Source: UBA8904 sp035448625 (GTDB lineage Bacteria; Desulfobacterota; Syntrophia; Syntrophales; Smithellaceae). From it: a stretch of DNA of 34,400 bases. This document shows positions 16,418 to 25,316 of this stretch, piece by piece. Numbering within the stretch: position 1 is the stretch's first letter; each line of letters opens with the position of its first letter. Under the pieces are notes generated by a model that was given only the letters and a program-made list of their open reading frames with translations, was not told where the DNA came from and did not search any database. The stretch covers positions 1-34,400 of the forward strand of contig DAOTJI010000026.1 of NCBI GenBank assembly GCA_035448625.1, read 5' to 3'. Position numbers and translations under genes: made by a program.

Positions 16418-17665
16418 GTGGATAAAATCGTGATTTCCGGAGGCAGGCCGCTCTACGGGGACGTTCGGATCAGCGGCGCGAAAAACGCCGCCCTGCCGGT
16501 GCTGACCGCCGCGCTTTTGACCGAAGAGACCTGCACATTTTCCAATATTCCCGACCTGGTCGACATTAAAACCGCCTGCAAGCTTTTAAGAAACATGGGC
16601 GTGAAAATCGAGGGCGCGGGCTCGATGAGCCTCAGCGCCGAAAAAATCACCGAAAGCGTCGCCCCCTATGATCTGGTCAAGACGATGCGCGCCTCCATCC
16701 TGGTGCTCGGACCGCTGGTGGCCCGAACGGGCAAAGCCCGCGTTTCCCTGCCCGGCGGCTGCGCCATCGGAGCGCGCCCCGTCAATCTCCACATCAAGGC
16801 GCTTCAAGACATGGGCGCGACGGTGGACCTGAAGGGAGGCTATATCGAAGCCAGCGCCGGCAGGCTGAAAGGCGCCGACATTTATTTTGATCTGCCCACG
16901 GTGACCGGCACGGAAAATATCATGATGGCGGCAACCCTGGCGGAAGGCACCACCGTGCTCAACAACGCCGCGCGGGAGCCGGAAATCGTCAATCTGGCGG
17001 AAGTGCTCCGGGGCATGGGCGCCAAAATCAGCGGCGCGGGAACGGACGTGATCACCATCACCGGCGTGCCCAGACTCTCCGGAACCGAGGCGGCCATCAT
17101 CCCCGACCGGATTGAAGCCGGCACTTTCATGATCGCCGCCGGAATCACCGGCGGGGAAATCAACGTGCTGGGCTGCATCCCCCAGCACCTGGAAGCGCTG
17201 ACGAACAAACTCAGGGACACCGGCATGAGCATCCAGCCCATGGAAGGCGGATTGCACGTCGCCGCCGGAAGCAAAATCGCCAGCGTGGACATCAAAACCC
17301 TTCCCTACCCGGGCTTTCCGACGGATCTGCAGGCGCAGATCATGGCCTACCTGTGCGTCGGAAGCGGCCTCTCCGTCATCACGGAAACGGTTTTTGAAAA
17401 CCGCTTCATGCATGTGAGCGAACTGTTGCGCATGGGCGCGGACATCACGATTCAGGGGGGCAGCGCCGTGGTGCGCGGCGTTCCCGCCCTGTACGGCGCC
17501 CAGACGATGGCCACGGATCTGCGGGCCTCCGCCTCGCTCATCCTGGCGGCGCTGGTCGCCCGGGGCACCACCGAGATTTCAAGGGTCTATCACATTGACC
17601 GCGGCTACGAGAACATTGAGAAGAAATTTTCCGCGCTGGGCGCGGACATCCAAAGGGTGAAATAA
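16418..17665 (+). CDS. murA: UDP-N-acetylglucosamine 1-carboxyvinyltransferase
   Basis: MurA transfers enolpyruvate from PEP to UDP-GlcNAc, the first committed step of peptidoglycan synthesis in the cytoplasm. The protein has 415 residues and keeps the whole EPSP-synthase-like fold: SGAKNAALPVLTAALLT at the N-terminus, LPGGCAIGARPVNLHIKAL with the catalytic Cys that fosfomycin alkylates, IPDRIEAGTFMIAA, and YPGFPTDLQAQIMA near the C-terminal active site. The cysteine is not replaced by Asp, so fosfomycin sensitivity is expected at the target level (inference). The start is GTG at 16418 directly after the prmC stop, with GGAG upstream. Confidence 0.95.
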   Translation: MDKIVISGGRPLYGDVRISGAKNAALPVLTAALLTEETCTFSNIPDLVDIKTACKLLRNMGVKIEGAGSMSLSAEKITESVAPYDLVKTMRASILVLGPLVARTGKARVSLPGGCAIGARPVNLHIKALQDMGATVDLKGGYIEASAGRLKGADIYFDLPTVTGTENIMMAATLAEGTTVLNNAAREPEIVNLAEVLRGMGAKISGAGTDVITITGVPRLSGTEAAIIPDRIEAGTFMIAAGITGGEINVLGCIPQHLEALTNKLRDTGMSIQPMEGGLHVAAGSKIASVDIKTLPYPGFPTDLQAQIMAYLCVGSGLSVITETVFENRFMHVSELLRMGADITIQGGSAVVRGVPALYGAQTMATDLRASASLILAALVARGTTEISRVYHIDRGYENIEKKFSALGADIQRVK

Positions 17666-17669
17666 AAAG

Positions 17670-18968
17670 ATGAAAATTCTTCGAGCCGACGCAAAAGTAT
17701 TCCGTGATTTTTTTACCGCCCTGCGAACCCGGGGCGGTGCATTTTCACCAAAACTGGTTTCGGACGTGGCCCGGATCGTCCGGGAGGTGTCCGTGCGGGG
17801 GGACAAAGCCCTGTTTTCCTACACCCGGAAATTCGACGGCCACGACCTGACGCCGGCAACCGTCGAAGCGACGGATGAGGAAAAGAAAGAAGCGCTGTCG
17901 CGCGTCGAACCGCGGGACCTCGACGTGATCCGGCTTTCGGCCGAACGGATTGAAAAGTACCACCGCCGGCAGATCGTCCGGGGATGGTCGATGAAGGAGG
18001 AAGACGGCGCTGAACTGGGCCAGCGGATTCTGCCGCTGGCGAAGGTGGGCATTTACGCTCCGGGCGGAAAGGCCTTTTACCCTTCCACCATTTTGATGGC
18101 GGCGATCCCCGCGCATCTCGCGGGCGTCAGGGAAATTCTACTGGCAAGCCCCGTGAAGGACGGCCGGCTTTCCCCGCTCATTGCCGCGGCGGCCGAAGCC
18201 GCCCGGGTGGACCGCATCTTCAAGATCGGCGGCGCGCAGGCCGTCGCCGCCCTGGCGTACGGGACCGAAAGCGTTCCGCGCGTGGACAAAATCGTGGGGC
18301 CGGGCAACGCTTATGTCGCTGCGGCCAAGAAGCTGGTGTTCGGACAGGTGGCCATCGACATGATCGCCGGCCCCAGCGAGGTGGCGATCATCGCCGATCA
18401 GACGGCTGACCCCGTTTTCGCGGCGGCGGACATGCTGGCGCAGGCCGAACACGATGAAAAAGCGGCGGCCGTGCTGTTCACGCCGGATCCCGGTCTGGCG
18501 CGGGAGGTCGCCGGAGAAATCAAACGGCAGATGAAAACCCTGCCCCGGAAAAAAATCATTCAAAAAGCACTGTCTTCCTACGGCGCGATCATCATCACGG
18601 CCGATATCGACGAGGCGGCGGCGCTGACCAATCTTTTTGCGCCGGAGCACCTGGAGCTGCTGGTGGACAATCCGACGAACGTTCTCAGGCAAATCCGCAG
18701 CGCGGGTTCCGTGTTTCTGGGGCCTTACACGCCGGAAGCCCTCGGCGACTACATTGCCGGCGCCAACCATATTCTGCCCACGGAAGGCACGGCACGCTTC
18801 TCTTCGCCTCTGGGCGTGTATGATTTTTACAAGCGGATGAGCGTCCTGTCTTTTCCCCGGGAGGCGTTCGAAAACCTCTCCAATCCGGCGAGTCATTTCG
18901 CGCGGATGGAAGGCCTCGACGCGCACGCCAATTCGGTGCAGGTGCGGTGTAAAAGCGTTAAAAGATGA
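17670..18968 (+). CDS. hisD: Histidinol dehydrogenase
   Basis: HisD oxidises L-histidinol to L-histidine in two NAD-dependent steps, using a Zn ion. The protein has 432 residues, the usual length. Signatures are YAPGGKAFYPSTILMAAIPA, GGAQAVAALAYGTESVPRVD, KIVGPGNAYVAAAKKLVFG, the IDMIAGPSEVAIIAD segment, QAEHDEKA with the catalytic Glu-His region, and LFAPEHLELL. Only 4 bases separate it from murA, so it is cotranscribed; no other histidine genes are nearby. AAAGGG lies upstream with long spacing to ATG 17670. Confidence 0.95.
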   Translation: MKILRADAKVFRDFFTALRTRGGAFSPKLVSDVARIVREVSVRGDKALFSYTRKFDGHDLTPATVEATDEEKKEALSRVEPRDLDVIRLSAERIEKYHRRQIVRGWSMKEEDGAELGQRILPLAKVGIYAPGGKAFYPSTILMAAIPAHLAGVREILLASPVKDGRLSPLIAAAAEAARVDRIFKIGGAQAVAALAYGTESVPRVDKIVGPGNAYVAAAKKLVFGQVAIDMIAGPSEVAIIADQTADPVFAAADMLAQAEHDEKAAAVLFTPDPGLAREVAGEIKRQMKTLPRKKIIQKALSSYGAIIITADIDEAAALTNLFAPEHLELLVDNPTNVLRQIRSAGSVFLGPYTPEALGDYIAGANHILPTEGTARFSSPLGVYDFYKRMSVLSFPREAFENLSNPASHFARMEGLDAHANSVQVRCKSVKR

Positions 18969-18970
18969 TC

Positions 18971-18997
18971 GTGCGGGGAACGACGCGTTCCCCGCAC
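18971..18997. terminator. Bidirectional hairpin between hisD and the minus-strand cluster
   Basis: GTGCGGGGAAC (18971-18981), a GACGC loop and GTTCCCCGCAC (18987-18997) form a perfect 11-bp stem just after the hisD stop and before the 3' end of the convergent gene. There is no T tract on either side, so it may be a rho-independent-like barrier or an mRNA-stabilising stem. Confidence 0.6.
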
Positions 18998-19016
18998 CGC
19001 TGAACCGTCTATAGGA

Positions 19017-19727
19017 TCAAACGTAGAAGCGACCGGATGCGATGATCGGCGGGTCCTCATGATCGATCGCATAAACGATGTCTTTGTTCATTTCCGCCTT
19101 GATCAGTTCAACGACCGGGCGTCTTTTGTTCTGAAGGTTGGCAAAGCTCATCACCTCGTCCATCAGCTGATCGATATGACAGGCTTTGGTGATGATGTGA
19201 TGCTCTTCACATTCCTGTGCGGTGCAGCGCTTTCCCGTCAGGACCATCTCGTCGAGCTTATAGCGGGGAACGGCTTTTTTCATCGCCGCCATCATGCCCG
19301 GCAAAAACGGGATGCCCAGATCGACTTCGGGAAAGCACATGAAGCCCCGGTCCGACCGCATGAAGCGAAAATCAAAATAGCAGCACATGATGGCGCCGCC
19401 GGCAAAGGCGTGCCCGGTCATCGCGGCGATGGTGGTCAGCGGATAGAGGGCGATTTTCCGAAACAGGGCCATCATCGTTTCAATAAATTTCTTGGCCGTG
19501 GCCGTGTCGTTTTTCTGCATGATGGGCATCAGCCATTCGAGGTCGATGCCGTTGCTGAAGATTTTGGCATCGGCCCCCCGAACCACCAGCACGGTGGCCT
19601 GGGTCTGTTTTTCCACATGATCCAGGGTGTCAATAAATTTCTGCAGGAAATCCAGATTCAACCGGTTTTCCCCCTCATTCAGCGTCACAACGGCCACATG
19701 GCCTTCCAACTTGACTTCAATCGGCAT
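19017..19727 (-). CDS. Enoyl-CoA hydratase/isomerase family, Delta3-Delta2 enoyl-CoA isomerase-like
   Basis: This 236-residue crotonase-fold protein has FSNGIDLEWL (first oxyanion segment) and MTGHAFAGGAIMCCYFDFRF (second). FSNG-D-L-W and the short length point to the eukaryote-type Delta3,Delta2-enoyl-CoA isomerase subgroup rather than a hydratase; the glutamate pair of hydratases is not evident. It would shift a double bond during beta-oxidation of unsaturated acyl-CoA. Start: ATG 19727 with a purine-rich stretch upstream; an 18-codon N-terminal extension to 19781 is open but looks like leader. It is last in the cluster, 166 bases after the CoA-transferase gene; that gap holds nothing I can name. 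Confidence 0.75.
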   Translation of the reverse strand: MPIEVKLEGHVAVVTLNEGENRLNLDFLQKFIDTLDHVEKQTQATVLVVRGADAKIFSNGIDLEWLMPIMQKNDTATAKKFIETMMALFRKIALYPLTTIAAMTGHAFAGGAIMCCYFDFRFMRSDRGFMCFPEVDLGIPFLPGMMAAMKKAVPRYKLDEMVLTGKRCTAQECEEHHIITKACHIDQLMDEVMSFANLQNKRRPVVELIKAEMNKDIVYAIDHEDPPIIASGRFYV

Positions 19728-19893
19728 AGTTCTTCTTCTTTCTTCATCGTTTTTTTTAACGGCTCCGGACCGTTTGTGCAAACCCTTTTCCGGATGCCTG
19801 AGGACCCTTATCTTTTTGCGGAAAGTTTTTCAACCCCTATTTCCGTTCATGCTTGACCTTCAGCCCAGCAGCCTTCGGTCTTTATAGTCTTTC

Positions 19894-21867
19894 TTATTCC
19901 AGCGCCTCCCGGGCCTCCTCCTTCGACTGGAAAATATGCGGCGCCAGATTCCGTTTTTTCAGCTCGTCGCCCAGCTTCATGCGCAAAAACGCGCTCGTGG
20001 TGTAGCGGGTGACGTCGCTGTAGTATTCGGACACCACATATTTGACCATCTTGACGTATTCGTCTTCCAGATCCGGCACGATGGAAAAGTTGTCGTAGTT
20101 GACGATCGTTTTGACGCGCTTCCCCAGCGGGGCGCACACTTCCGCCACGCGGGAGCGGATCGCCTCGATATCGGCCGAGCTGCGGACGTGGAGGCCTTCA
20201 AAGTTAACATAAAAGATATTGGTCGCCGGATCGTACGTGAGGCGATCGGGGATCGGAATGCTCAGAAGATCATCCTTGAGCCCCATCGGCGGGAGCTTGA
20301 AGATCCGCTCGTCCATCGGGCGGACGTTCTTCATGATCGGCCTGAATTCCATCTGCGACAGAATGTCTTTTTCCAGGTCGATGCCGGGGGCGATTTCGGT
20401 CAGCTCCACACCTTCTCGCGTCAGCCGGAATACGCATCTTTCGGTTACATAAAACACCTGCTGTTCGCCCTGCTGGGCGGTCTTACCGCTGAAGGTGATC
20501 TGCTCCACTTCCCGGACGATTTTTTTCAGGCTTCCCTCCTGAACGATTTTCAGTTTGCCGTTTTCCACAGCCAGTTGGGTCCCGCCGGCGGTAAACGTTC
20601 CCGCGAAAACGATTTTTTTGGCGTTTTGCGTGATGTTGATGAAGCCGCCGCAGCCGGCCAGCTTGGGACCGAACTTGCTGACGTTCACGTTGCCGTGGGA
20701 ATCCATCTGGGCCAGCCCCAGACAGGCCAGATCCAGCCCGCCTCCGTCGTAAAAGTCAAACTGGGCGTGCATGTCGTTGAGAAAATCCATGTTGGTGGCG
20801 GTGCCGAAATCCCCGCCGCCGGAGGGAATGCCTCCGATCGAGCCCGCCTCCGCCGTGAGCGTCAGATAATCGAAAATGCCTTCCTCATTGGCGACATTGG
20901 CCACGCCTTCGGGCATGCCGATGCCCAGATTCACCACCATGTTCGGCCGAAGCTCAAAGGCGGCGCGGCGCGCGACGAGCTTCCGCTCGTCCATCGGCAG
21001 GGGCTCCACGGTGGCCGTGGGAACCTTGAATTCGCCGCTGAAAGCCGGATTATAGTACGTGGAATAGGTCTGCCGGTGATTTTCCGGGCGGGCCACGACG
21101 ACGCAGTCCACCAGAATCCCGGGAACCTTGACGTGGCGGGGGTTGAGCGCGTGGCGGTCGGCGATTCTCTCCACCTGCACAATGACGAATCCGCCCGAGT
21201 TTTTTGCCGCCATGGCCATCGGCAGCACTTCCAGCGTCAGCGGCTCCTTTTCCATCGAAATGTTGCCGTCCATGTCCGCCGTGGTGCCTCGCAGAAACGC
21301 CACCGAAACCGGCATCGTCTTGTAGGCCAGATACTCCTTGCCGTCAAAGGTGATCTGTTCGACCAGATCTTCCGTGGTGATCTCATTGACCTTGCCCGCG
21401 GACAGCCGGGGGTCGACGAAAGTGCCCAGTCCCACATGCGTGATCGTCCGGGGCAAACGTCCCGCGACATCCCGGTACATGCGCGTAATCACCCCCTGGG
21501 GAAAGTTGTAGGCCTCAATTTTTCCCGCGAGGGCAAGCTTCTGCATTTTGGGAATCAATCCCCAATGCCCGGCAATGACGCGCCGGACCAGCCCGTCATG
21601 CGCCAGCCGGTTGACGCCCTTTTCCCTGCCGTCCCCGATGCCGGCCGCGACGATGATCGTGAGGTTTTTCGGTTCGCCCGTTTTCAGAAAGCGGTCTTCC
21701 AGACCCTGGAGCAACTCTTCGGGGGAGTAGCCGACAAAGCCGTTGACGGCGATGGTGTCCCCGTCCCGAATCACCCGCATGGCATCCTCCAGGGACACCA
21801 CCTTCCCTCGCTTCATCCCGGAGCGGATATCCGCAATGACCGGACTGACAACGCCCTGGTTGCTCAT
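19894..21867 (-). CDS. Acyl-CoA:carboxylate CoA-transferase (PCT/YdiF-like) with ~120-residue C-terminal extension
   Basis: The 657-residue enzyme has alpha and beta CoA-transferase domains fused in one chain. The catalytic glutamate is Glu340 in LTAEAGSIGGIPSGG, which forms a glutamyl-CoA thioester in this family. Other motifs are GDTIAVNGFVGYSPEELL (N-terminal oxyanion region) and LGIGMPEGVANVANEEG. It would move CoA between acids such as acetate, propionate or 3-oxo acids. YdiF/PCT proteins end near residue 530; here about 120 further residues (YDPATNIFYVNFEGLHVRSS onward, alternating strands and helices) form an extra domain I cannot name. GGGAGG lies 6 nt before the ATG. Confidence 0.88.
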   Translation of the reverse strand: MSNQGVVSPVIADIRSGMKRGKVVSLEDAMRVIRDGDTIAVNGFVGYSPEELLQGLEDRFLKTGEPKNLTIIVAAGIGDGREKGVNRLAHDGLVRRVIAGHWGLIPKMQKLALAGKIEAYNFPQGVITRMYRDVAGRLPRTITHVGLGTFVDPRLSAGKVNEITTEDLVEQITFDGKEYLAYKTMPVSVAFLRGTTADMDGNISMEKEPLTLEVLPMAMAAKNSGGFVIVQVERIADRHALNPRHVKVPGILVDCVVVARPENHRQTYSTYYNPAFSGEFKVPTATVEPLPMDERKLVARRAAFELRPNMVVNLGIGMPEGVANVANEEGIFDYLTLTAEAGSIGGIPSGGGDFGTATNMDFLNDMHAQFDFYDGGGLDLACLGLAQMDSHGNVNVSKFGPKLAGCGGFINITQNAKKIVFAGTFTAGGTQLAVENGKLKIVQEGSLKKIVREVEQITFSGKTAQQGEQQVFYVTERCVFRLTREGVELTEIAPGIDLEKDILSQMEFRPIMKNVRPMDERIFKLPPMGLKDDLLSIPIPDRLTYDPATNIFYVNFEGLHVRSSADIEAIRSRVAEVCAPLGKRVKTIVNYDNFSIVPDLEDEYVKMVKYVVSEYYSDVTRYTTSAFLRMKLGDELKKRNLAPHIFQSKEEAREALE

Positions 21868-21888
21868 GGAGCACCTCCCGTGTGGTCG

Positions 21889-22650
21889 CTACGCGGTCAT
21901 GGTTCCACCATCCACATAGATGGTATCTCCCGTAATGTAGTCCGCGGCGCCGGACGCCAGGAAAAGCACCGCGCCGACGACGTCTTCCGGTTCGCCGATC
22001 TTTCCCTTGGGAATGGCCCGGGCAATCAGCGCCTCCACCTCCGGATTCGACCAGATGGGCCGGCTGAAATCCGTTCGGGTGAACCCCGGCGCGACGGCGT
22101 TCACATTGATGCCGAACTGCGCCCATTCCTTCGCCATGCAGCGGGTCAGGTGCTTGAGCGCCGCCTTGCTGCAGCCGTAAGCCGCCATGCCCACCTCGGC
22201 TTTTTCCGCGCCGACCGTGGTAATGTTGATGATTTTCCCGCTTTTTTGTTCCGTCATTTTTCGCGCGACCAGGCGGCTTAAAAGCCAGACGGCCTTCACA
22301 TTGGTGTTGAAACACTTGTCCCAGCCGTCCTCGCGCAGTTCCAGAAGACCCCTCAGAAAACTGCGGGCCGCGTTGTTGACCAGAATATCAATTCCGCCGA
22401 ATTCGCGGACCGTCGCATCGACCAGATTCTCCAGCTGTTCATGAACCGTCAGGTCGGTGACCACGGCCAGCGCCTTGCCGCCGTTTCCGGAAATTTCGGC
22501 TGCAACGGCGTCGATCTCCGCTTTTGTTCTGCTGCACAGCACCACGTTCGCTCCGGCCTGGGCCAGGCCCAGAGCGATCACACGGCCGATCCCACGGCCC
22601 GCTCCGGTGACAATCGCCGTCTTTCCGGCAAAATTGAAAACAGGATTCAT
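21889..22650 (-). CDS. Short-chain dehydrogenase/reductase
   Basis: The 253-residue SDR has the NAD(P)-binding TGAGRGIG (residues 16-23), NNAA, the catalytic Tyr-Lys in YGCSKAALK, a Thr (ITT) where the catalytic Ser usually stands, and a C-terminal GDTIYVDGG. The Arg at the end of the second strand (CSRTK) suggests NADP(H), but cofactor choice is inferred. It may act on a hydroxyacyl- or oxoacyl-CoA, given the CoA genes around it. AGGAGG stands 8 nt before the ATG, and the CoA-transferase starts 21 nt after its stop. Confidence 0.85.
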   Translation of the reverse strand: MNPVFNFAGKTAIVTGAGRGIGRVIALGLAQAGANVVLCSRTKAEIDAVAAEISGNGGKALAVVTDLTVHEQLENLVDATVREFGGIDILVNNAARSFLRGLLELREDGWDKCFNTNVKAVWLLSRLVARKMTEQKSGKIINITTVGAEKAEVGMAAYGCSKAALKHLTRCMAKEWAQFGINVNAVAPGFTRTDFSRPIWSNPEVEALIARAIPKGKIGEPEDVVGAVLFLASGAADYITGDTIYVDGGTMTA

Positions 22651-22751
22651 GATCTTCGCCTCCTTTATTCATTTCATGCGGAAAGCCGCCGCAGCCAGTT
22701 CACGGCGGCCGTTTGGAAACCAGGGCATTCGGCGCCCGACAGCCTTGCCGC

Positions 22752-23501
22752 CTACATCTTCATTCCGCCGTCGCAGAAGATGATCTGCCCGGTGATGAAG
22801 GAGCTTTCGTCGGAGGCCAGAAACAGTGCCAGATTGGCGATGTCCTGCGGGGAGCCTTTCCGGTTCAGCGGAACAATGAACGGCAGCATCATGTCCATCT
22901 GCTGAAGGACGTCCGCGGGCATGCCTTTCATCATGTCCGTCCAGATCATTCCCGGCGCGATGGCGTTGACGTTCACGTTTTTCGGCCCCAACTCCTTGGC
23001 CGCGGTTTTGGTCATGCCGATGACGCCCGCCTTGGAAGCCGAGTAGTTGAGCTGGCCCGCGTTGCCCAGCGCGCTGGTCGAGGAAATGTTGATGATCTTT
23101 CCGTACTTTTTCTCGCGCATGACGCGACCCGCACACTGGATGCCGTAGTAGACGCCCGTCAGGTTCACGTCGATGACGGCTTTCCACTGGTCGTCCGTCA
23201 TTTTGTGCAGCATCACATCGCGGGTGATGCCGGCGTTGTTGACGATGATGTCGAGTGTGCCGAAATCGGCCACGGCGGTATCGACCATTTTCTGGACCAC
23301 CTCCCGGTCGGACACACTGCCCAGAACGGCAACCGCCTGACCGCCCTTGGCCCTGATCTTTTCCACCACGCCTCTGGCATCGGCTTCATTGACGTCATTC
23401 ACGATGATTTTTGCGCCTTCTTCGGCAAAACGCAGCACGATGCCTTCTCCAATGCCGCGTCCCGATCCCGTTACAATGGCTACCTTGTCTTTCAGTCTCA
23501 T
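22752..23501 (-). CDS. FabG/PhaB-like 3-oxoacyl reductase (SDR)
   Basis: The 249-residue SDR is close to FabG/PhaB: KDKVAIVTGSGRGIGEGI, the NNAGITRD motif, ISSTSALGNAGQLNYSASKAG (catalytic Ser, Tyr, Lys), VNAIAPGMI and ITGQIIFCDGGM. Such enzymes reduce 3-oxoacyl-ACP or acetoacetyl-CoA. The Asp in VNDVNEAD at the end of strand 2 suggests preference for NAD(H) over NADP(H), so it could work in the oxidative direction as a 3-hydroxyacyl-CoA dehydrogenase (inference). AAGGAG is 5 nt before the ATG. Confidence 0.85.
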   Translation of the reverse strand: MRLKDKVAIVTGSGRGIGEGIVLRFAEEGAKIIVNDVNEADARGVVEKIRAKGGQAVAVLGSVSDREVVQKMVDTAVADFGTLDIIVNNAGITRDVMLHKMTDDQWKAVIDVNLTGVYYGIQCAGRVMREKKYGKIINISSTSALGNAGQLNYSASKAGVIGMTKTAAKELGPKNVNVNAIAPGMIWTDMMKGMPADVLQQMDMMLPFIVPLNRKGSPQDIANLALFLASDESSFITGQIIFCDGGMKM

Positions 23502-23574
23502 ACGATCTCCTTTTCTTTTTTTTCGGCGGTCAACCGTTTACCGGTTTTTCCCGTCGCTTTCCTTCATGACCCGC

Positions 23575-24342
23575 TCAGCCGGCCGGCCGCTTGCGGATGA
23601 TTTCCTTGCAGAGCGCCAGATAATCCTCTGCCCCGTGGCTTTTGGGGGCGTATTCAAAAATGGACAGACCGAAACTGGGGGCTTCGGCCACGGCGATGTT
23701 TTCGCGAATGACGGCCTTGAAAACCCGGTCGCCGAAGCGCTCGCGCACCTTGTCCATGATGGCGTTGTTGAGCCTCTTTCTCGCGTCATAGCGGGTCGGA
23801 ATAACCCGGTACGTCGGCGCGTTGTGATTGTATCGGTTTTTTACGTCTTCGATCAGCGCAAGAAGCCTGCTCATGCCCTTGAGCGCCAGAAATTCCATCT
23901 GGAGCGGGATAAAAACCTCCCGACAGGCCACCAGGGCGTTGACCGTCAGCAGGCCGGAGGCCGGGGGGCAGTCGATGATGACGTACTGCGCGTCGGACGC
24001 ATTCTCCAGACGTTTTTTCAGAAGGCTTTCCTTTTCGGGAAGTCCGGCCATTTCCGTCTCCAGGCGCGTGAGCTCAAGGTTGGCCGGCAAAACGCTCATG
24101 CCCCGGATGGGCATGGCCGCCTGGGAAATCGGCGCCGTCCCCTTCATGACGGAATAAACCGTGCCCGGGAGATGTTGTGCGTCGATACCCAGCGAGTACG
24201 TCAGGTGCGCCTGCGGGTCAAAATCGATGACCAGCACCTTTTTGTTCATCCGGCTGAGCCCCACGGCAATATTGAGGGCGCAGGTTGTCTTTCCCACGCC
24301 TCCCTTCTGATTGCAAAAAGCGATGATGTCGGGACCGGCCAT
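23575..24342 (-). CDS. ParA/Soj-family ATPase without a ParB partner
   Basis: The 255-residue protein is a ParA-type P-loop ATPase: deviant Walker A KGGVGKTT (residues 13-20), LVIDFDPQAHLTYSLG, the YVIIDCPPASG Walker B region, and IPTRYDARKRLNNAI. It lacks an N-terminal DNA-binding domain, so it resembles chromosomal Soj/MinD-like positioning ATPases. No parB-like gene or parS repeat is visible here. It sits between the alpha/beta hydrolase and FabG-like genes on the same strand, so it is probably cotranscribed. GGAGG stands 8 nt before the ATG. Confidence 0.88.
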   Translation of the reverse strand: MAGPDIIAFCNQKGGVGKTTCALNIAVGLSRMNKKVLVIDFDPQAHLTYSLGIDAQHLPGTVYSVMKGTAPISQAAMPIRGMSVLPANLELTRLETEMAGLPEKESLLKKRLENASDAQYVIIDCPPASGLLTVNALVACREVFIPLQMEFLALKGMSRLLALIEDVKNRYNHNAPTYRVIPTRYDARKRLNNAIMDKVRERFGDRVFKAVIRENIAVAEAPSFGLSIFEYAPKSHGAEDYLALCKEIIRKRPAG

Positions 24343-24388
24343 GTTTTGCGCCTCCAGCGGCTACCCCGGAGACCGGGGACCGCTCACG

Positions 24389-25255
24389 TTATGCTCCGTT
24401 CAGCTTCGCGACAAAATTCTTTAGGATGGCGGTGATCTCGCCGGGTTTTTCCATAGGGATCAGATGACCGGCGCCGGGCACGGATCCGAACTCCCCGCGC
24501 GGCAGGAGCGAGACGGCCCGTTTCAGATCCACGAAAGCGACATTGGGGCTTTGCTCCCCTTCGATCACCAGCGCGGGACAACCGATCTTTTCCAGAAGCG
24601 GCCAGGGATTGCAGCACCAGCCGCCCATGAACATGGCCGCTTCGCTTTCCGGCGAACAGGCCAGCCGCATATCGCCTTCCGGCATTTTTTCCATGCCGAA
24701 GCGCTTGTAAAGCTGCAGGATCTCGTCGTCCCAGGTTGTAAAAAAGGAGCGGGATTTCAAATAAGCGTGTGCGTCTTCCTCACTTTGCCAGTAGTTGAGG
24801 CGTTTGATCGACTTGGACGCCAGCGGGTGGCCTTCGACGCTGGGGGTCAGGCTGTAAAATTCCTCGGGCAGAAAAATCGGCTCGATCAGGACCATACCGC
24901 GCGGACGAACGCCGAATAGCGAAGCGGCGATCGTCGACACCGTGGCGCCCATGGAATGACCGACCTGCACGTGATGTTCAATTTTCTGCGCCCGGCAGAA
25001 CGCGCCCAGGTCCTCGGCGATGATATTCCATTTCAGGCCGCCCTGATGCGGGTCGCACGTCCGGTAATTGCAGATGTAAGGCGCCCAAATCGTATATTCG
25101 GGGCTGAATGCTTCAATAATCGGGTGCCAGAGCCAGGGCAGGAAACCGGTGGCATGGCAGAAGAGCATCTGCTTTTCGCCTCCCGGGTAATGCAGGTAGG
25201 GCAGTTCGGCGCCGCCCACATCCTGGTGCTTCAATTCGGGGATGTCTCTTTTCAT
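24389..25255 (-). CDS. Alpha/beta hydrolase
   Basis: The 288-residue protein has the alpha/beta-hydrolase fold: LFCHATGFLPWLW (oxyanion loop, where HG is usual), nucleophile elbow GHSMGA (Ser101), acid after the strand PALVIEGEQSPN, and the histidine of PGAGHLIPMEKPGEI. The substrate is not clear; nearby genes suggest an ester, thioester or lactone linked to CoA metabolism. The start ATG 25255 has AAGGA 12 nt upstream; the frame is open further to 25342 with no better site. The gene begins 61 nt after the arginine decarboxylase gene. Confidence 0.82.
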   Translation of the reverse strand: MKRDIPELKHQDVGGAELPYLHYPGGEKQMLFCHATGFLPWLWHPIIEAFSPEYTIWAPYICNYRTCDPHQGGLKWNIIAEDLGAFCRAQKIEHHVQVGHSMGATVSTIAASLFGVRPRGMVLIEPIFLPEEFYSLTPSVEGHPLASKSIKRLNYWQSEEDAHAYLKSRSFFTTWDDEILQLYKRFGMEKMPEGDMRLACSPESEAAMFMGGWCCNPWPLLEKIGCPALVIEGEQSPNVAFVDLKRAVSLLPRGEFGSVPGAGHLIPMEKPGEITAILKNFVAKLNGA

Positions 25256-25316
25256 CGGCAATCCAATCCTTCTTTGGTGAATCTTCCGCTCGCAGGGCGC
25301 GGCCGGGGTACATTTA

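Noticed and set aside
19936..22281. A 781-codon open frame on the plus strand
   Set aside because: It mirrors the CoA-transferase and SDR genes in a GC-rich region and has no recognisable domain.
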